DNA from: CAZGMN01 sp964645765 | GTDB taxonomy: Bacteria > Acidobacteriota > Aminicenantia > Aminicenantales > Aminicenantaceae | Assembly: GCA_964645765.1 (NCBI GenBank) | Contig: CAZYBE010000040.1 | Coordinates: 1 to 25,363 of the forward strand | DNA: 25,363 nt | Reading direction: 5' to 3' | The notes under the pieces: generated by a model | What the model saw: the letters and a program-made list of their open reading frames with translations, nothing else | Databases searched by the model: none | What the model was told of the DNA's origin: nothing | Position numbers and translations under genes: made by a program | In this document: positions 1 to 7,478 of the stretch, piece by piece | How positions within the stretch are numbered: position 1 is the first letter of the stretch | Layout of the letters: the number at the start of each line of letters is the position of its first letter

Positions 1-148
1 AGCTCAGGTCAGTGGGTTCAAAAACACGCAGGCTTTGCCCCAGCGAGGCAAAGCCCACTCGGTTTCAGGCTTCGCTCTCCTCTCCCTTCGGTCGAGGAAC
101 CATGCCCGCTCAGCCTTCAAACGGTTTTTTCACCCACTGACCTGAGCT
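1..148. repeat. Long palindromic element upstream of the ATP synthase genes
   Basis: Bases 1-16 (AGCTCAGGTCAGTGGG) are the exact reverse complement of 133-148, and the match continues imperfectly inward (17-25 against 124-132). A second perfect hairpin lies inside: GGCTTTGCC at 31-39 and GGCAAAGCC at 47-55 with a 7-base loop. A partial direct copy of the outer arm (TGGGT..CAAAAAC) recurs at about 167-178. The left arm starts at base 1, so the element may extend beyond the window. This looks like a dispersed intergenic repeat and not a terminator, because there is no T-run. I see no gene in 1-302. Confidence 0.7.
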
Positions 149-243
149 CATAAATAATATTTTGACTGGGTCAAAAACTGCGTGTTTTATAAGCACTCAG
201 CCTTCGCTTTGTTGGGCAGAATAGAGGCTTGATTCATTTTTTC

Positions 244-272
244 TTGCTTTTTTAGGGTAAAAATGATAAATT
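244..272 (+). promoter_or_regulatory. Possible sigma70-type promoter for the ATP synthase genes
   Basis: TTGCTT (244-249), a 17-base spacer and TAAATT (267-272) lie about 30 bases before the first stalk-subunit gene. Both hexamers are imperfect matches, and the area is AT-rich, so chance matches are easy. Confidence 0.3.
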
Positions 273-302
273 TTTTGCTAATTTAAGTTCAAGTTTTTAA
301 AT

Positions 303-719
303 ATGATTAACATTGATGCCGGCTTTATAGTTGTTTTTCTAATCGTCTGGATTCTTGTTTTCGCTCTTTCCAGGTTATTCTTTAATCCCCTGCGAAAAAT
401 CATGAAGGAGCGTTCTGATAAGATACAAGGAAACAGAGAAGGCTTTCAAAAATCCATGGAGGCCTTTGAGCAGACGGCATCCGAGATCGAAGAAAGGGTC
501 AAATCTGCAGAAGCTCAGTCTCTCCAGATAAAAGAGAGATTTGAGCAAGAGGCTTTAAAAGAGAAAGAGCGAGTGATTGCCGAAATAAGCGCTGAATACA
601 GGGCTCAGGTGGGAGAGGCGAAAAAGCAAATCGAGAGTCAGGCCGAGAGGTTGAAAAAGGAATTGAGCTTGGAAGCTGAGCGCTTGGCAAAAAGGATTGA
701 GCGAAAGCTTTTACAATGA
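303..719 (+). CDS. atpF: ATP synthase F0 subunit b' (first of two b-type stalk subunits)
   Basis: A 138-residue b-type subunit of the F0F1 ATP synthase peripheral stalk, which holds the F1 head against the membrane sector. It has one N-terminal membrane helix (about residues 7-27), then roughly 110 residues of almost uninterrupted charged helix (Glu/Lys/Arg/Gln rich), the expected dimerising coiled coil. A second, longer b-type gene follows with a 4-base ATGA overlap, so this genome carries the b/b' pair typical of heterodimeric stalks. No strong Shine-Dalgarno is visible before the ATG. The a and c subunit genes usually found just upstream are absent; the preceding 300 bases hold only repeats. 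The assignment is firm by context; which of the two is called b or b' is a convention. Confidence 0.93.
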   Translation: MINIDAGFIVVFLIVWILVFALSRLFFNPLRKIMKERSDKIQGNREGFQKSMEAFEQTASEIEERVKSAEAQSLQIKERFEQEALKEKERVIAEISAEYRAQVGEAKKQIESQAERLKKELSLEAERLAKRIERKLLQ

Positions 720-1327
720 TGAGAGAAAATAAAAAATTTCTCGCTATTTTCTTGCTCCTTCCTTTTCTCGTCTTTATGTCGGCCGGGGAAAAAGGCCGTT
801 TATCAAAGAACACATTGGATTTTTTAGGCAAAACAATAAATTTCTTCGTCCTTTTTGGCGGCCTGGCCTATTTCCTTCTTAAGCCGATAAAAAATTTTCT
901 GCGCAGCAGGGCTGACGGTATTGAACGTTCGCTGAAGGAGACGGCTGACTCGAAAAGGGAAGCCGAGAAAAAACTCGATGAAGCAAAAGCGCGTTTGGCT
1001 TCGCTGGGGCGAGAGATAGAAAAAATCAGGGAGAAAGCAGAGGTGGAAGGCCAAAGCCGAAGAGAGAATATTACCCAACTCAGCCGGCAAGAGGCGGAAA
1101 AGATCAAGTCATTCGCCCGGCAGGAGATTGAAATGCTCTCCCAGGCTGAAATCCAGCATCTCAGGGAATACACCGCAGAGCTGGCTTCAGCCCTGGCCGA
1201 AGAGACGATTAAGAAGAAGCTGAGTCTCGAAGACCAATCTCAGCTTATCGATAAATCAATCGAAAGACTCGATAGACTCTATGAAAAACGAGATTCTGAC
1301 CAAAAGATACACCCAAGGGTTAATTAA
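716..1327 (+). CDS. atpF: ATP synthase F0 subunit b, long form with signal-like N-terminus
   Basis: A 203-residue second b-type stalk subunit. It begins with a hydrophobic signal-like segment (residues 8-23), followed by a second membrane helix at about 40-58 (NFFVLFGGLAYFLLKPI) and then a long charged coiled coil to about residue 185. The extra N-terminal hydrophobic segment occurs in b subunits of some deltaproteobacteria-like lineages and is probably cleaved or forms a second helix. The start codon overlaps the stop of the b' gene (ATGA), which indicates translational coupling. Its 3' end overlaps the delta-subunit gene by 47 bases, an unusually long overlap. Confidence 0.93.
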   Translation: MMRENKKFLAIFLLLPFLVFMSAGEKGRLSKNTLDFLGKTINFFVLFGGLAYFLLKPIKNFLRSRADGIERSLKETADSKREAEKKLDEAKARLASLGREIEKIREKAEVEGQSRRENITQLSRQEAEKIKSFARQEIEMLSQAEIQHLREYTAELASALAEETIKKKLSLEDQSQLIDKSIERLDRLYEKRDSDQKIHPRVN

Positions 1328-1823
1328 TTCTGTCAAGGACCAGGCAGAATTTTCAGCTCTCAGCAGGGAAATCTCTGATTTCTATGAGATTCTTCAGAGC
1401 CACAAAGAGCTGAAAGATGCCCTGAGCAGTCCTCTTCTTCCCTTGAGCAAGAAAAAGCAGATTGCGGAAGAAATCCTGGTCAAGAAGTCCGTAGCAGAAA
1501 AAACTCTGAGGTTTATTCTCCTCGTGGTGGAGAACATGCGCCTTGAACTCCTGCCTGAGATTGTGGAATCCATGCCTGAAGCCTGGAATGAGAAGAAGGG
1601 CGTTTCCACTCTTGAAGTGGCCTCTGTTGTTCCCCTCAGCGATAAGCAGAAGAAGAAGCTTCAAGAAAAATTAACGAAGCTCGAGAAAAGAAAGGTTTCT
1701 TTAAAATACAGAATAGACCCAGAATTGATTGCCGGCCTCTGGATAAGAAGGGGAAACATTGTCTACGATGTCTCGCTCAAGGGAAGTCTGGTGAACCTCA
1801 AGGATAAAATCATCGAAGGGTAA
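1281..1823 (+). CDS. atpH: ATP synthase F1 subunit delta
   Basis: A 180-residue OSCP/delta subunit, which joins the peripheral stalk to the top of the F1 head. The family's N-terminal helix signature is seen at the start (TKRYTQGL, residues 7-14), and the typical C-terminal segment is present (GSLVNLKDKI). Length is normal. The ATG at 1281 lies inside the end of the upstream b gene, but it is well supported because it places the N-terminal helix where the family expects it. The alpha-subunit gene starts 7 bases after the stop. Confidence 0.95.
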   Translation: MKNEILTKRYTQGLINSVKDQAEFSALSREISDFYEILQSHKELKDALSSPLLPLSKKKQIAEEILVKKSVAEKTLRFILLVVENMRLELLPEIVESMPEAWNEKKGVSTLEVASVVPLSDKQKKKLQEKLTKLEKRKVSLKYRIDPELIAGLWIRRGNIVYDVSLKGSLVNLKDKIIEG

Positions 1824-1830
1824 AGAAAGA

Positions 1831-3351
1831 ATGGAAATCAAGGCCGACGAAATAAGCAGAATCATTCAGCGCCAGATTGAAGGATATGAGACTGAGGTCG
1901 ATATCAAGGAAGTGGGCACCGTGACCTCTGTCGGAGACGGAATCGCCCGGATTTACGGCCTGGACAGAGTCATGTACAACGAGCTTCTGGAATTTTCCCG
2001 GGATGTCTATGGAGTTGCTTTGAACCTGGAGGAGGACAGCGTCGGCGCTGTGCTTCTTGGAGAAAGCCATCTGGTTAAAGAGGGCGATTTGGTCAAGCGC
2101 ACTCGCAGGATTATGCAGGTTCCGGCCGGACCAGGCTTGGTCGGCCGCATCGTCAATCCACTGGGCATGCCTTTAGATGAGAAAGGCCCGATCAAAACCG
2201 ACATCTACATGGCAGTCGAGCGCCTGGCTCCTGGTGTTGTCGACCGCCTGCCGGTGAAAAAGCCCCTGCAAACAGGCATCAAGGCCATCGATGCCATGAT
2301 TCCCATCGGACGCGGCCAGAGAGAGCTCATCATCGGCGACCGCCAGACAGGGAAAACAGCCATTGCTATCGATACCATCATCAACCAGAAAGGCGAAGAT
2401 GTTATCTGCGTCTATGTGGCCATTGGACAGAAGAATTCGACGGTTGCCTACATCATCAAGGTCCTGGAAGACCATGGAGCCATGGACTATACCATCGTTA
2501 TCGCTGCTTCAGCCAGCGACCCTTCCTCCCTTCAGTATCTGGCTCCGTATAGCGGCTGTGCCATGGGCGAATACTTCAGGGACAATGGTCAGCATTCCCT
2601 TCTCATCTATGACGACCTCTCCAAGCACGCGGCGGCCTATCGTGAGATTTCCCTTCTTCTGAGGCGGCCTCCTGGAAGAGAGGCCTATCCTGGAGATGTC
2701 TTCTACCTTCATTCGCGGCTGCTGGAAAGGGCTGCCAAGTACAACGACGAGCATGGAGGTGGCTCTCTGACCGCTCTCCCCATTATTGAAACCCAGGCCG
2801 GAGATGTTTCAGGTTATATCCCGACCAATGTCATCTCCATCACCGACGGCCAGATCTACCTCCAGCCTGAGCTTTTCAATGCCGGGGTGCGGCCGGCGAT
2901 CAATGTCGGCATCTCTGTCTCCAGAGTTGGCGGAAATGCTCAGGTCAAAGCCATGAAGCAGGTGGCTGGAAAATTGCGCCTGGACCTGGCCCAGTACCGG
3001 GAGCTTGTGACCTTTGCCCAGTTCGGCACAGAGCTGGACAAGGCAAGCCAGGCTCAGCTCGAGCGGGGAATGAGGCTGACTGAAATCTTGAAGCAGGACC
3101 AGTACGCTCCTTTGCCTGTCGAAAAGCAGATATTGGTCATCTATGCCGGCAACCGGGGTTTTCTGGATGAGTTTGAAGCTGGAGTGATCAAAAAATACGA
3201 AAAGAGACTCTACGAATATTTTGACGAGAGACATCGAGACCTTCTGCAGCAGATTGCAGAAAAGCGCGAGATCAGTGTTAAGCTGGATGAATCCATAGCC
3301 TCAGCCTTGAAGGAGTTTAACCTCAAATTCAAAGAAGAGATAAAAAAATAG
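1831..3351 (+). CDS. atpA: ATP synthase F1 subunit alpha
   Basis: The 506-residue alpha subunit of F1, forming the alpha3beta3 ring and carrying the non-catalytic nucleotide sites. It shows the N-terminal beta-barrel region (about 25-95), the P-loop GDRQTGKT at 169-176, and the SVSRVGG motif, whose Arg365 is the arginine finger that completes the neighbouring catalytic site. The C-terminal helical domain is complete, and full length matches the family. It lies between atpH and atpG with 7 and 6 bases of spacing, as expected for one transcript. Confidence 0.98.
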   Translation: MEIKADEISRIIQRQIEGYETEVDIKEVGTVTSVGDGIARIYGLDRVMYNELLEFSRDVYGVALNLEEDSVGAVLLGESHLVKEGDLVKRTRRIMQVPAGPGLVGRIVNPLGMPLDEKGPIKTDIYMAVERLAPGVVDRLPVKKPLQTGIKAIDAMIPIGRGQRELIIGDRQTGKTAIAIDTIINQKGEDVICVYVAIGQKNSTVAYIIKVLEDHGAMDYTIVIAASASDPSSLQYLAPYSGCAMGEYFRDNGQHSLLIYDDLSKHAAAYREISLLLRRPPGREAYPGDVFYLHSRLLERAAKYNDEHGGGSLTALPIIETQAGDVSGYIPTNVISITDGQIYLQPELFNAGVRPAINVGISVSRVGGNAQVKAMKQVAGKLRLDLAQYRELVTFAQFGTELDKASQAQLERGMRLTEILKQDQYAPLPVEKQILVIYAGNRGFLDEFEAGVIKKYEKRLYEYFDERHRDLLQQIAEKREISVKLDESIASALKEFNLKFKEEIKK

Positions 3352-3357
3352 AATCCA

Positions 3358-4224
3358 ATGCCAGTCCTCATCGATATCAGAAGAAGAATAAGGAGCGTCA
3401 GAAACATGCAGCAGATCACTCAGGCGATGAAGACTGTCTCCACAGCCGAATTCAGGAAGGCGCAGAGAATTTTGCTCGAGTCTCGGACCTGGTGGCATAC
3501 CTTGCCTCTTTTGCTCTCCCAAGTTTTTTTCTGGGCAAGAAAGGAAGAGCATCCTTTGCTTCAAAAAAGGGAAGAGAGGAAAGTCGAGGCTGTTGTTATC
3601 ACTTCGGATAAAGGCCTGGCCGGAGCCTTTAACTCCAGCCTTTTGGCAGAAGCTCTCTCTTTTCTCGAGAAAAAAGCAAGACAGGCAGAGGTTCGTCTGG
3701 TCTTGATTGGAAAGAAGGCAATAAGTTTTTTCAGGAAACATCCTTTTCGAGTTGACCGTGCTTACTTGGAGAAAACACATAAGCTGGCTGCTGAAGGCTT
3801 GAATGAGCTGGCTCAATTCCTCGCTCGCCTCTATGTTTTCCATAAGGTTGATTCAGTCTATGTCGTCTACAATGAATTCAAATCCATCCTTTCCCCGCGG
3901 ATTACAGTCCATAAGCTCCTGCCTCTGGAAATTCCAGAGAGGAGTGAGGAGCAACTCGTTTTGCCTCCGGACTGGGAGCCTGGAGCTCAAGCTCTTCTCG
4001 ATGTTCTTCTTCCCCTTTATGTCGAGAGTCAAATTCGCCATTTCTATTTTGAATCCTCAGCAGCCGAGCAGGCGGCGCGGATGATGGCCATGGATAATGC
4101 CACTGAGAATGCTGAAGAGTTGATAAAGAGATTGACTCTGGTCCTGAACAAGGTTCGGCAGGCCTCGATCACCAAGGAGCTCTTGGAGATCATGACCGCG
4201 GTCGAAGCCCTGGCAAGAAAATAG
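3358..4224 (+). CDS. atpG: ATP synthase F1 subunit gamma
   Basis: The 288-residue gamma subunit, the rotating central shaft. Both long helices that form the shaft are recognisable: an N-terminal helix with DIRRRIRSVRNMQQITQAM at about residues 6-24, and a C-terminal helix containing MDNATENAEELIKRL and VRQASITKELLEI. The middle holds the Rossmann-like domain (VVITSDKGLAGAFN). The start ATG is set by the N-terminal helix; its Shine-Dalgarno is weak, so coupling with atpA is likely. Confidence 0.97.
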   Translation: MPVLIDIRRRIRSVRNMQQITQAMKTVSTAEFRKAQRILLESRTWWHTLPLLLSQVFFWARKEEHPLLQKREERKVEAVVITSDKGLAGAFNSSLLAEALSFLEKKARQAEVRLVLIGKKAISFFRKHPFRVDRAYLEKTHKLAAEGLNELAQFLARLYVFHKVDSVYVVYNEFKSILSPRITVHKLLPLEIPERSEEQLVLPPDWEPGAQALLDVLLPLYVESQIRHFYFESSAAEQAARMMAMDNATENAEELIKRLTLVLNKVRQASITKELLEIMTAVEALARK

Positions 4225-4243
4225 AAGATTTGGAGAGAGAGAG

Positions 4244-5731
4244 ATGAGAGGAGCAAGGGTCAAAGAGAAAGCAAAAGTTGAGGTCAGGCGAAATCCAAAG
4301 CCTGAGGAAAAAAAGGAAGAAAAAATCGGAAAGGTCGTCCAGGTCATCGGAGCCGTGGTCGATGTCGAATTCAAAGATACCGAGCTTCCTGAAATCTACA
4401 ACGCCATCCGCATCACCAGCGAAGGCTTCGACAGTCCCCAGCCGGTTGACATCGTGGTTGAGGTTGAGCAGCACTTGGAGGAAAACAGAGTGAGAGGCGT
4501 TTCCATGCATCCCACTGATGGCCTGGCTCGAGGGATGAAAGCCATAGATACAGGCGGTCCGATTCAAGTTCCTGTGGGCGAGGCGACACTGGGGAGAGTG
4601 ATGAATGTCATCGGCGAGCCCGTGGACTATCTGGGAGCTATCGAGGCCAAAGTGAAATATTCCATCCATCGTTCTTCGCCGGCGCTTGAGCAGCAGAGCA
4701 CAAAGCTCGAGATGTTCGAGACCGGCATCAAGGTCATCGACCTCATCCAGCCCTTTTTGAAAGGCGGGAAGATCGGCCTTTTCGGCGGCGCGGGTGTGGG
4801 AAAGACAGTGATTATCATGGAGCTCATCCACAATGTCGCGCTCAAACACGGCGGCTATTCTGTTTTCGCCGGAGTGGGAGAGCGCACGAGAGAGGGAAAT
4901 GACCTCTGGCTGGAGATGAAAAAGTCTGGCGTCATCAACAAGACATCGCTCATCTACGGCCAGATGACCGAGCCGCCAGGAGCAAGGCTAAGGGTCGGGC
5001 TGGCCGCTCTTTCTGTCGCCGAATATTTCAGGGACGAGATGAACCAGGATATCCTGCTCTTCATCGATAATATCTTCCGTTTCGTCCAGGCAGGCTCAGA
5101 GGTTTCTGCCTTATTGGGAAGAATGCCTTCTGCAGTCGGCTACCAGCCCAACCTGGCGACCGAGCTGGGAGAGCTCGAAGAAAGGATTACTTCGACCAAA
5201 AAAGGGTCGATCACTTCTGTCCAGGCGATCTATGTCCCTGCTGATGACTTTACCGACCCTGCGCCGGCAACGACATTCTCTCATCTGGATGCAACGACCA
5301 ATCTTTCCCGCGCTCTGACTGAAATCGGAATCTACCCGGCTGTTGACCCTTTGTCTTCCTTCTCCCGTATTCTTGACTCGAGAGTTATCGGCGAAGAGCA
5401 TTATCAGGTGGCAAAGCAAGTAAAGGAAATCCTGCAGCGATACAAGGACCTTCAGGATATCATCACCATCCTCGGCATCGAGGAGCTTTCCGATGAGGAT
5501 AAGGTCACAGTTGCCCGAGCTCGAAAGATTCAGCGTTTTCTTTCCCAGCCTTTCCATGTTGCCGAGGAGTTTACCGGAAGGCCAGGAAAATATGTAACCA
5601 TTGAAGAAACAGTCAAAGGGTTCAAGGAGATTGTCAAGGGAAATCACGATGATAAACCCGAGCAGGCCTTCTATATGGCTGGAAATATCGAGGAAGTCAT
5701 CCAGCGCAGCGAAGAGCTGGAGTCAGCATGA
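4244..5731 (+). CDS. atpD: ATP synthase F1 subunit beta, with charged N-terminal extension
   Basis: The 495-residue catalytic beta subunit. Visible motifs are the P-loop GGAGVGKT (181-188), the catalytic GERTREG segment with Glu213, the LFIDNIFRF Walker B region, and a DELSEED-type loop (ELSDED, about 414-419). Residues 1-26 are an extra, very charged Lys/Glu/Arg-rich stretch before the usual start of the family (KIGKVVQVIGAVVDVEF). The ATG has GGAG 8 bases upstream, and no in-frame Met follows before the conserved region, so the extension is probably real. The stop overlaps the atpC start (ATGA). Confidence 0.98.
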   Translation: MRGARVKEKAKVEVRRNPKPEEKKEEKIGKVVQVIGAVVDVEFKDTELPEIYNAIRITSEGFDSPQPVDIVVEVEQHLEENRVRGVSMHPTDGLARGMKAIDTGGPIQVPVGEATLGRVMNVIGEPVDYLGAIEAKVKYSIHRSSPALEQQSTKLEMFETGIKVIDLIQPFLKGGKIGLFGGAGVGKTVIIMELIHNVALKHGGYSVFAGVGERTREGNDLWLEMKKSGVINKTSLIYGQMTEPPGARLRVGLAALSVAEYFRDEMNQDILLFIDNIFRFVQAGSEVSALLGRMPSAVGYQPNLATELGELEERITSTKKGSITSVQAIYVPADDFTDPAPATTFSHLDATTNLSRALTEIGIYPAVDPLSSFSRILDSRVIGEEHYQVAKQVKEILQRYKDLQDIITILGIEELSDEDKVTVARARKIQRFLSQPFHVAEEFTGRPGKYVTIEETVKGFKEIVKGNHDDKPEQAFYMAGNIEEVIQRSEELESA

Positions 5732-6006
5732 GCCAGAATTTGCCAGCCTCCCTCAGGCTCGAGGTCATCGCTCCGCGGAAGCTGCTGCTGGATCTCGATG
5801 TTCAAGAAGTCTCGCTTCCCAGCTTGGAGGGATATATAGGAATTCTTCCCGGACACCGGCCTCTTTTCACAGCCCTGGGAAAAGGGAGGATAACTTATAA
5901 GGTAACCGGGACAGAAAGAAGCCTTTCTGTTCAAGGAGGGTATGCAGAGGTCCAGCCGGAGAGAGTTCTTGTTTTTACTGAATTGGCTAAAGATGAATCA
6001 GGGTGA
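5728..6006 (+). CDS. atpC: ATP synthase F1 subunit epsilon, short form lacking the C-terminal helices
   Basis: A 92-residue epsilon subunit, which couples the gamma shaft to the c-ring. The beta-sandwich domain is complete (EVIAPRKLLL through GYIGILPGHRPLFTALGKG to GYAEVQPERVLVFTELA). It ends where the C-terminal two-helix domain of ordinary 130-140 residue epsilons would begin, so the domain that can inhibit ATP hydrolysis is missing. Short epsilons are known in other phyla, such as green sulfur bacteria. Its start overlaps the atpD stop by 4 bases, and its 3' end overlaps the next gene by 14 bases. Confidence 0.95.
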   Translation: MSQNLPASLRLEVIAPRKLLLDLDVQEVSLPSLEGYIGILPGHRPLFTALGKGRITYKVTGTERSLSVQGGYAEVQPERVLVFTELAKDESG

Positions 6007-6736
6007 CGAGTTGAAGGCCGAGGATGAGACTCTTGATTCCTTTTATCACGGCCGTATCCATGTCCTGCAGAAGAAAAAAGGCTACCGCTTTGCGGTCGAT
6101 GTCCCGCTTCTGGCCGATTTTATCCAGACCAGAGCTTCGGACGAAGTCTTGGAGCTGGGGGCCGGGAACGGCATCATCTCTGTGCTCTTGAGCATCAAGC
6201 CTTTCAAGCACATCACAGCCGTTGAAATCCAGGACTCTCTGGCCGATCTGGCCAGGAGAAATTTGAAGCTCAATCGCCTCGGGAAAAAAATCTCGATTGT
6301 CTGCGAGGACCTGCGCCGTTATCAGCCCGGGAAAAAATTTGACGTCATCTTTTCCAACCCGCCTTATATTAAAAGAGGAGAGGGACATCTCAGTTCTTCA
6401 CTGGAGAAATCCATTGCCAAGCACGAGCTCGAATGCGATATTTTTGATGTTATGGAAAAAGCCGCGGAGTTGTTCAAGGCGGAAGGTAGAGCCTATTTTG
6501 TTTATCATGCCAAAAGGAAAGATGATTTTCTTCGGGCAATGGAGAAAAGCGGGTTGAAGCTCAAAGCCATCCGTTTTGTCCATCCAAGCAAGGCAAGCCC
6601 TGCTCATCTCTTTCTGGCTGAGTGTGGTTTTCATTCTGAAAAAGAAACAGCCTTGCCTCCGTTCGTTCTTTATGATGAGCAAGGTCATTACACAGCAGAG
6701 GCAGAGGAGATATTTCGGGGAAGAGCCCGAACTTAA
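5993..6736 (+). CDS. trmN6: TrmN6-like N6-adenine methyltransferase (COG4123 type)
   Basis: A 247-residue SAM-dependent methyltransferase. Features are a GYRFAVDVPLLADF segment near the N-terminus, SAM motif I (LELGAGNGIIS), the acidic motif ITAVEIQ, and the catalytic SNPPY motif of N6-adenine methyltransferases. The family-typical C-terminus PPFVLYDEQGHYT also matches the YfiC/TrmN6 group, which methylates A37 of tRNA1(Val) in E. coli. Whether that is the substrate here is inferred from family only. The ATG at 5993 is preferred over the upstream alternative at 5942, because the extra residues would be atpC read in another frame. It overlaps atpC by 14 bases and so rides on the ATP synthase transcript. 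Confidence 0.85.
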   Translation: MNQGDELKAEDETLDSFYHGRIHVLQKKKGYRFAVDVPLLADFIQTRASDEVLELGAGNGIISVLLSIKPFKHITAVEIQDSLADLARRNLKLNRLGKKISIVCEDLRRYQPGKKFDVIFSNPPYIKRGEGHLSSSLEKSIAKHELECDIFDVMEKAAELFKAEGRAYFVYHAKRKDDFLRAMEKSGLKLKAIRFVHPSKASPAHLFLAECGFHSEKETALPPFVLYDEQGHYTAEAEEIFRGRART

Positions 6737-6752
6737 CTCATACGAGAGCGAT

Positions 6753-7322
6753 ATGGGAAAAAAAATTCAGAAGCTTGAAAACCTTTTGAAAATCCGGAAG
6801 CGGCTAAGAGCCGACAAGAAAAAGGTTGTTTTCACCAACGGCTGCTTCGACCTTCTCCACAGCGGCCATATTCATCTTTTCCGGAAAGCGAAGAAGCTGG
6901 GCGATATCTTGATCGTCGCCGTCAACGACGACGCCTCGGTCGAGAAGAACAAAGGTCCATTGCGTCCCATTTTTCGTTTGAGGGAGAGGCTCGAGATTTT
7001 AGAGGCCATCGAGGATATCGATTATCTGACTTCTTTCTCCGAGGAGACTCCGCAGAGAATCATCTCCCGGCTTTTGCCCGATGTTTTGGCCAAAGGTGGA
7101 GACTGGGGTCCAGACCAGGTGGTGGGCAGGAAAGAGGTTGAGCAGGCCGGCGGGAGGGTGGTCATCATTCCTTATCTTGAAGGCCGTTCGACAAGCGAGA
7201 TTATCGACAAGATTTTTCAATCGGGCACAAAGGCCAGAGCTGTGAAGGAAAAAAGTCAGAAGCCAAAGAGAAGAAAGGGAAAATCCAAAGCCAAAAAAAA
7301 TGGGCTCGCTCTCGTTTTGTAA
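6753..7322 (+). CDS. rfaE2: D-glycero-beta-D-manno-heptose 1-phosphate adenylyltransferase-like protein (RfaE domain II)
   Basis: A 189-residue nucleotidyltransferase that would activate heptose 1-phosphate to ADP-heptose for lipopolysaccharide core. It shows the TNGCFDLLHSGH motif (the HxGH nucleotide-binding signature), VNDDASVEKNKGPLRPI, the KGGDW segment and the GRSTSEII end typical of RfaE domain II. It is a stand-alone domain; the kinase half found in fused HldE is not in this window. After the conserved domain the last 30 or so residues form an unusual Lys/Arg-rich tail (KPKRRKGKSKAKKNG). The start at 6753 follows the previous stop by 16 bases; the longer frame from 6576 is the methyltransferase gene out of frame. 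The family is sure, the exact sugar is inferred. Confidence 0.88.
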   Translation: MGKKIQKLENLLKIRKRLRADKKKVVFTNGCFDLLHSGHIHLFRKAKKLGDILIVAVNDDASVEKNKGPLRPIFRLRERLEILEAIEDIDYLTSFSEETPQRIISRLLPDVLAKGGDWGPDQVVGRKEVEQAGGRVVIIPYLEGRSTSEIIDKIFQSGTKARAVKEKSQKPKRRKGKSKAKKNGLALVL

Positions 7323-7340
7323 CTAATGAGTGAGAGCCCA
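7293..7340 (-). terminator. Rho-independent terminator read on the minus strand
   Basis: On the minus strand, TGGGCTC (7340-7334) pairs perfectly with GAGCCCA (7307-7301), with further imperfect pairing inside. Eight T residues follow at once (complement of the A-run 7293-7300). The T-run lies inside the 3' end of the rfaE2-like gene. On the plus strand the same hairpin lacks a T-run, so it serves the minus-strand unit best. Confidence 0.65.
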
Positions 7341-7378
7341 CTGATCATTTGATAGGGAATTTAAAGAGCAGTTTTACA

Positions 7379-7447
7379 TCATGCTCGGGATGCAAACCAA
7401 CAGCCCTCTTTACAATGAGAAACTCTGGGAACCATGAATCTCTTCAT
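7379..7447 (-). CDS. Candidate 22-residue peptide with its own promoter and terminator
   Basis: An ATG at 7447 opens a 22-codon ORF that stops at TGA (7381-7379). A strong Shine-Dalgarno, AAAGGAG (7460-7454), sits 6 bases before the ATG. A consensus-like promoter lies just upstream (7507-7479) and a hairpin with T-run just downstream (7340-7293). The peptide starts MKRFMVPR, ends WFASRA and has Cys at positions 12 and 16 in a CKEGC pattern. I do not recognise it. It could be a small peptide gene, or the unit could make a small RNA of roughly 180 bases in which the ORF is incidental. The signals are clear; the coding claim is inference. Confidence 0.42.
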   Translation of the reverse strand: MKRFMVPRVSHCKEGCWFASRA

Positions 7448-7478
7448 GTCTCTCTCCTTTCATTGAAATTTTAAAAAA

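Noticed and set aside
4190..4849. Long minus-strand open frame (219 codons) opposite atpD
   Set aside because: It lies entirely against atpG/atpD, the protein has no recognisable domain, and its openness follows from the codon use of the real gene.
6576..6752. Upstream extension of the rfaE2-like gene
   Set aside because: The extra 59 residues are the methyltransferase gene in another frame; the family domain starts just after the ATG at 6753.
7364..7381. TGA of the 22-codon ORF read as selenocysteine, adding a few residues to the next stop
   Set aside because: No selenocysteine insertion element or selenoprotein family resemblance is seen; the hairpin downstream has the form of a terminator.
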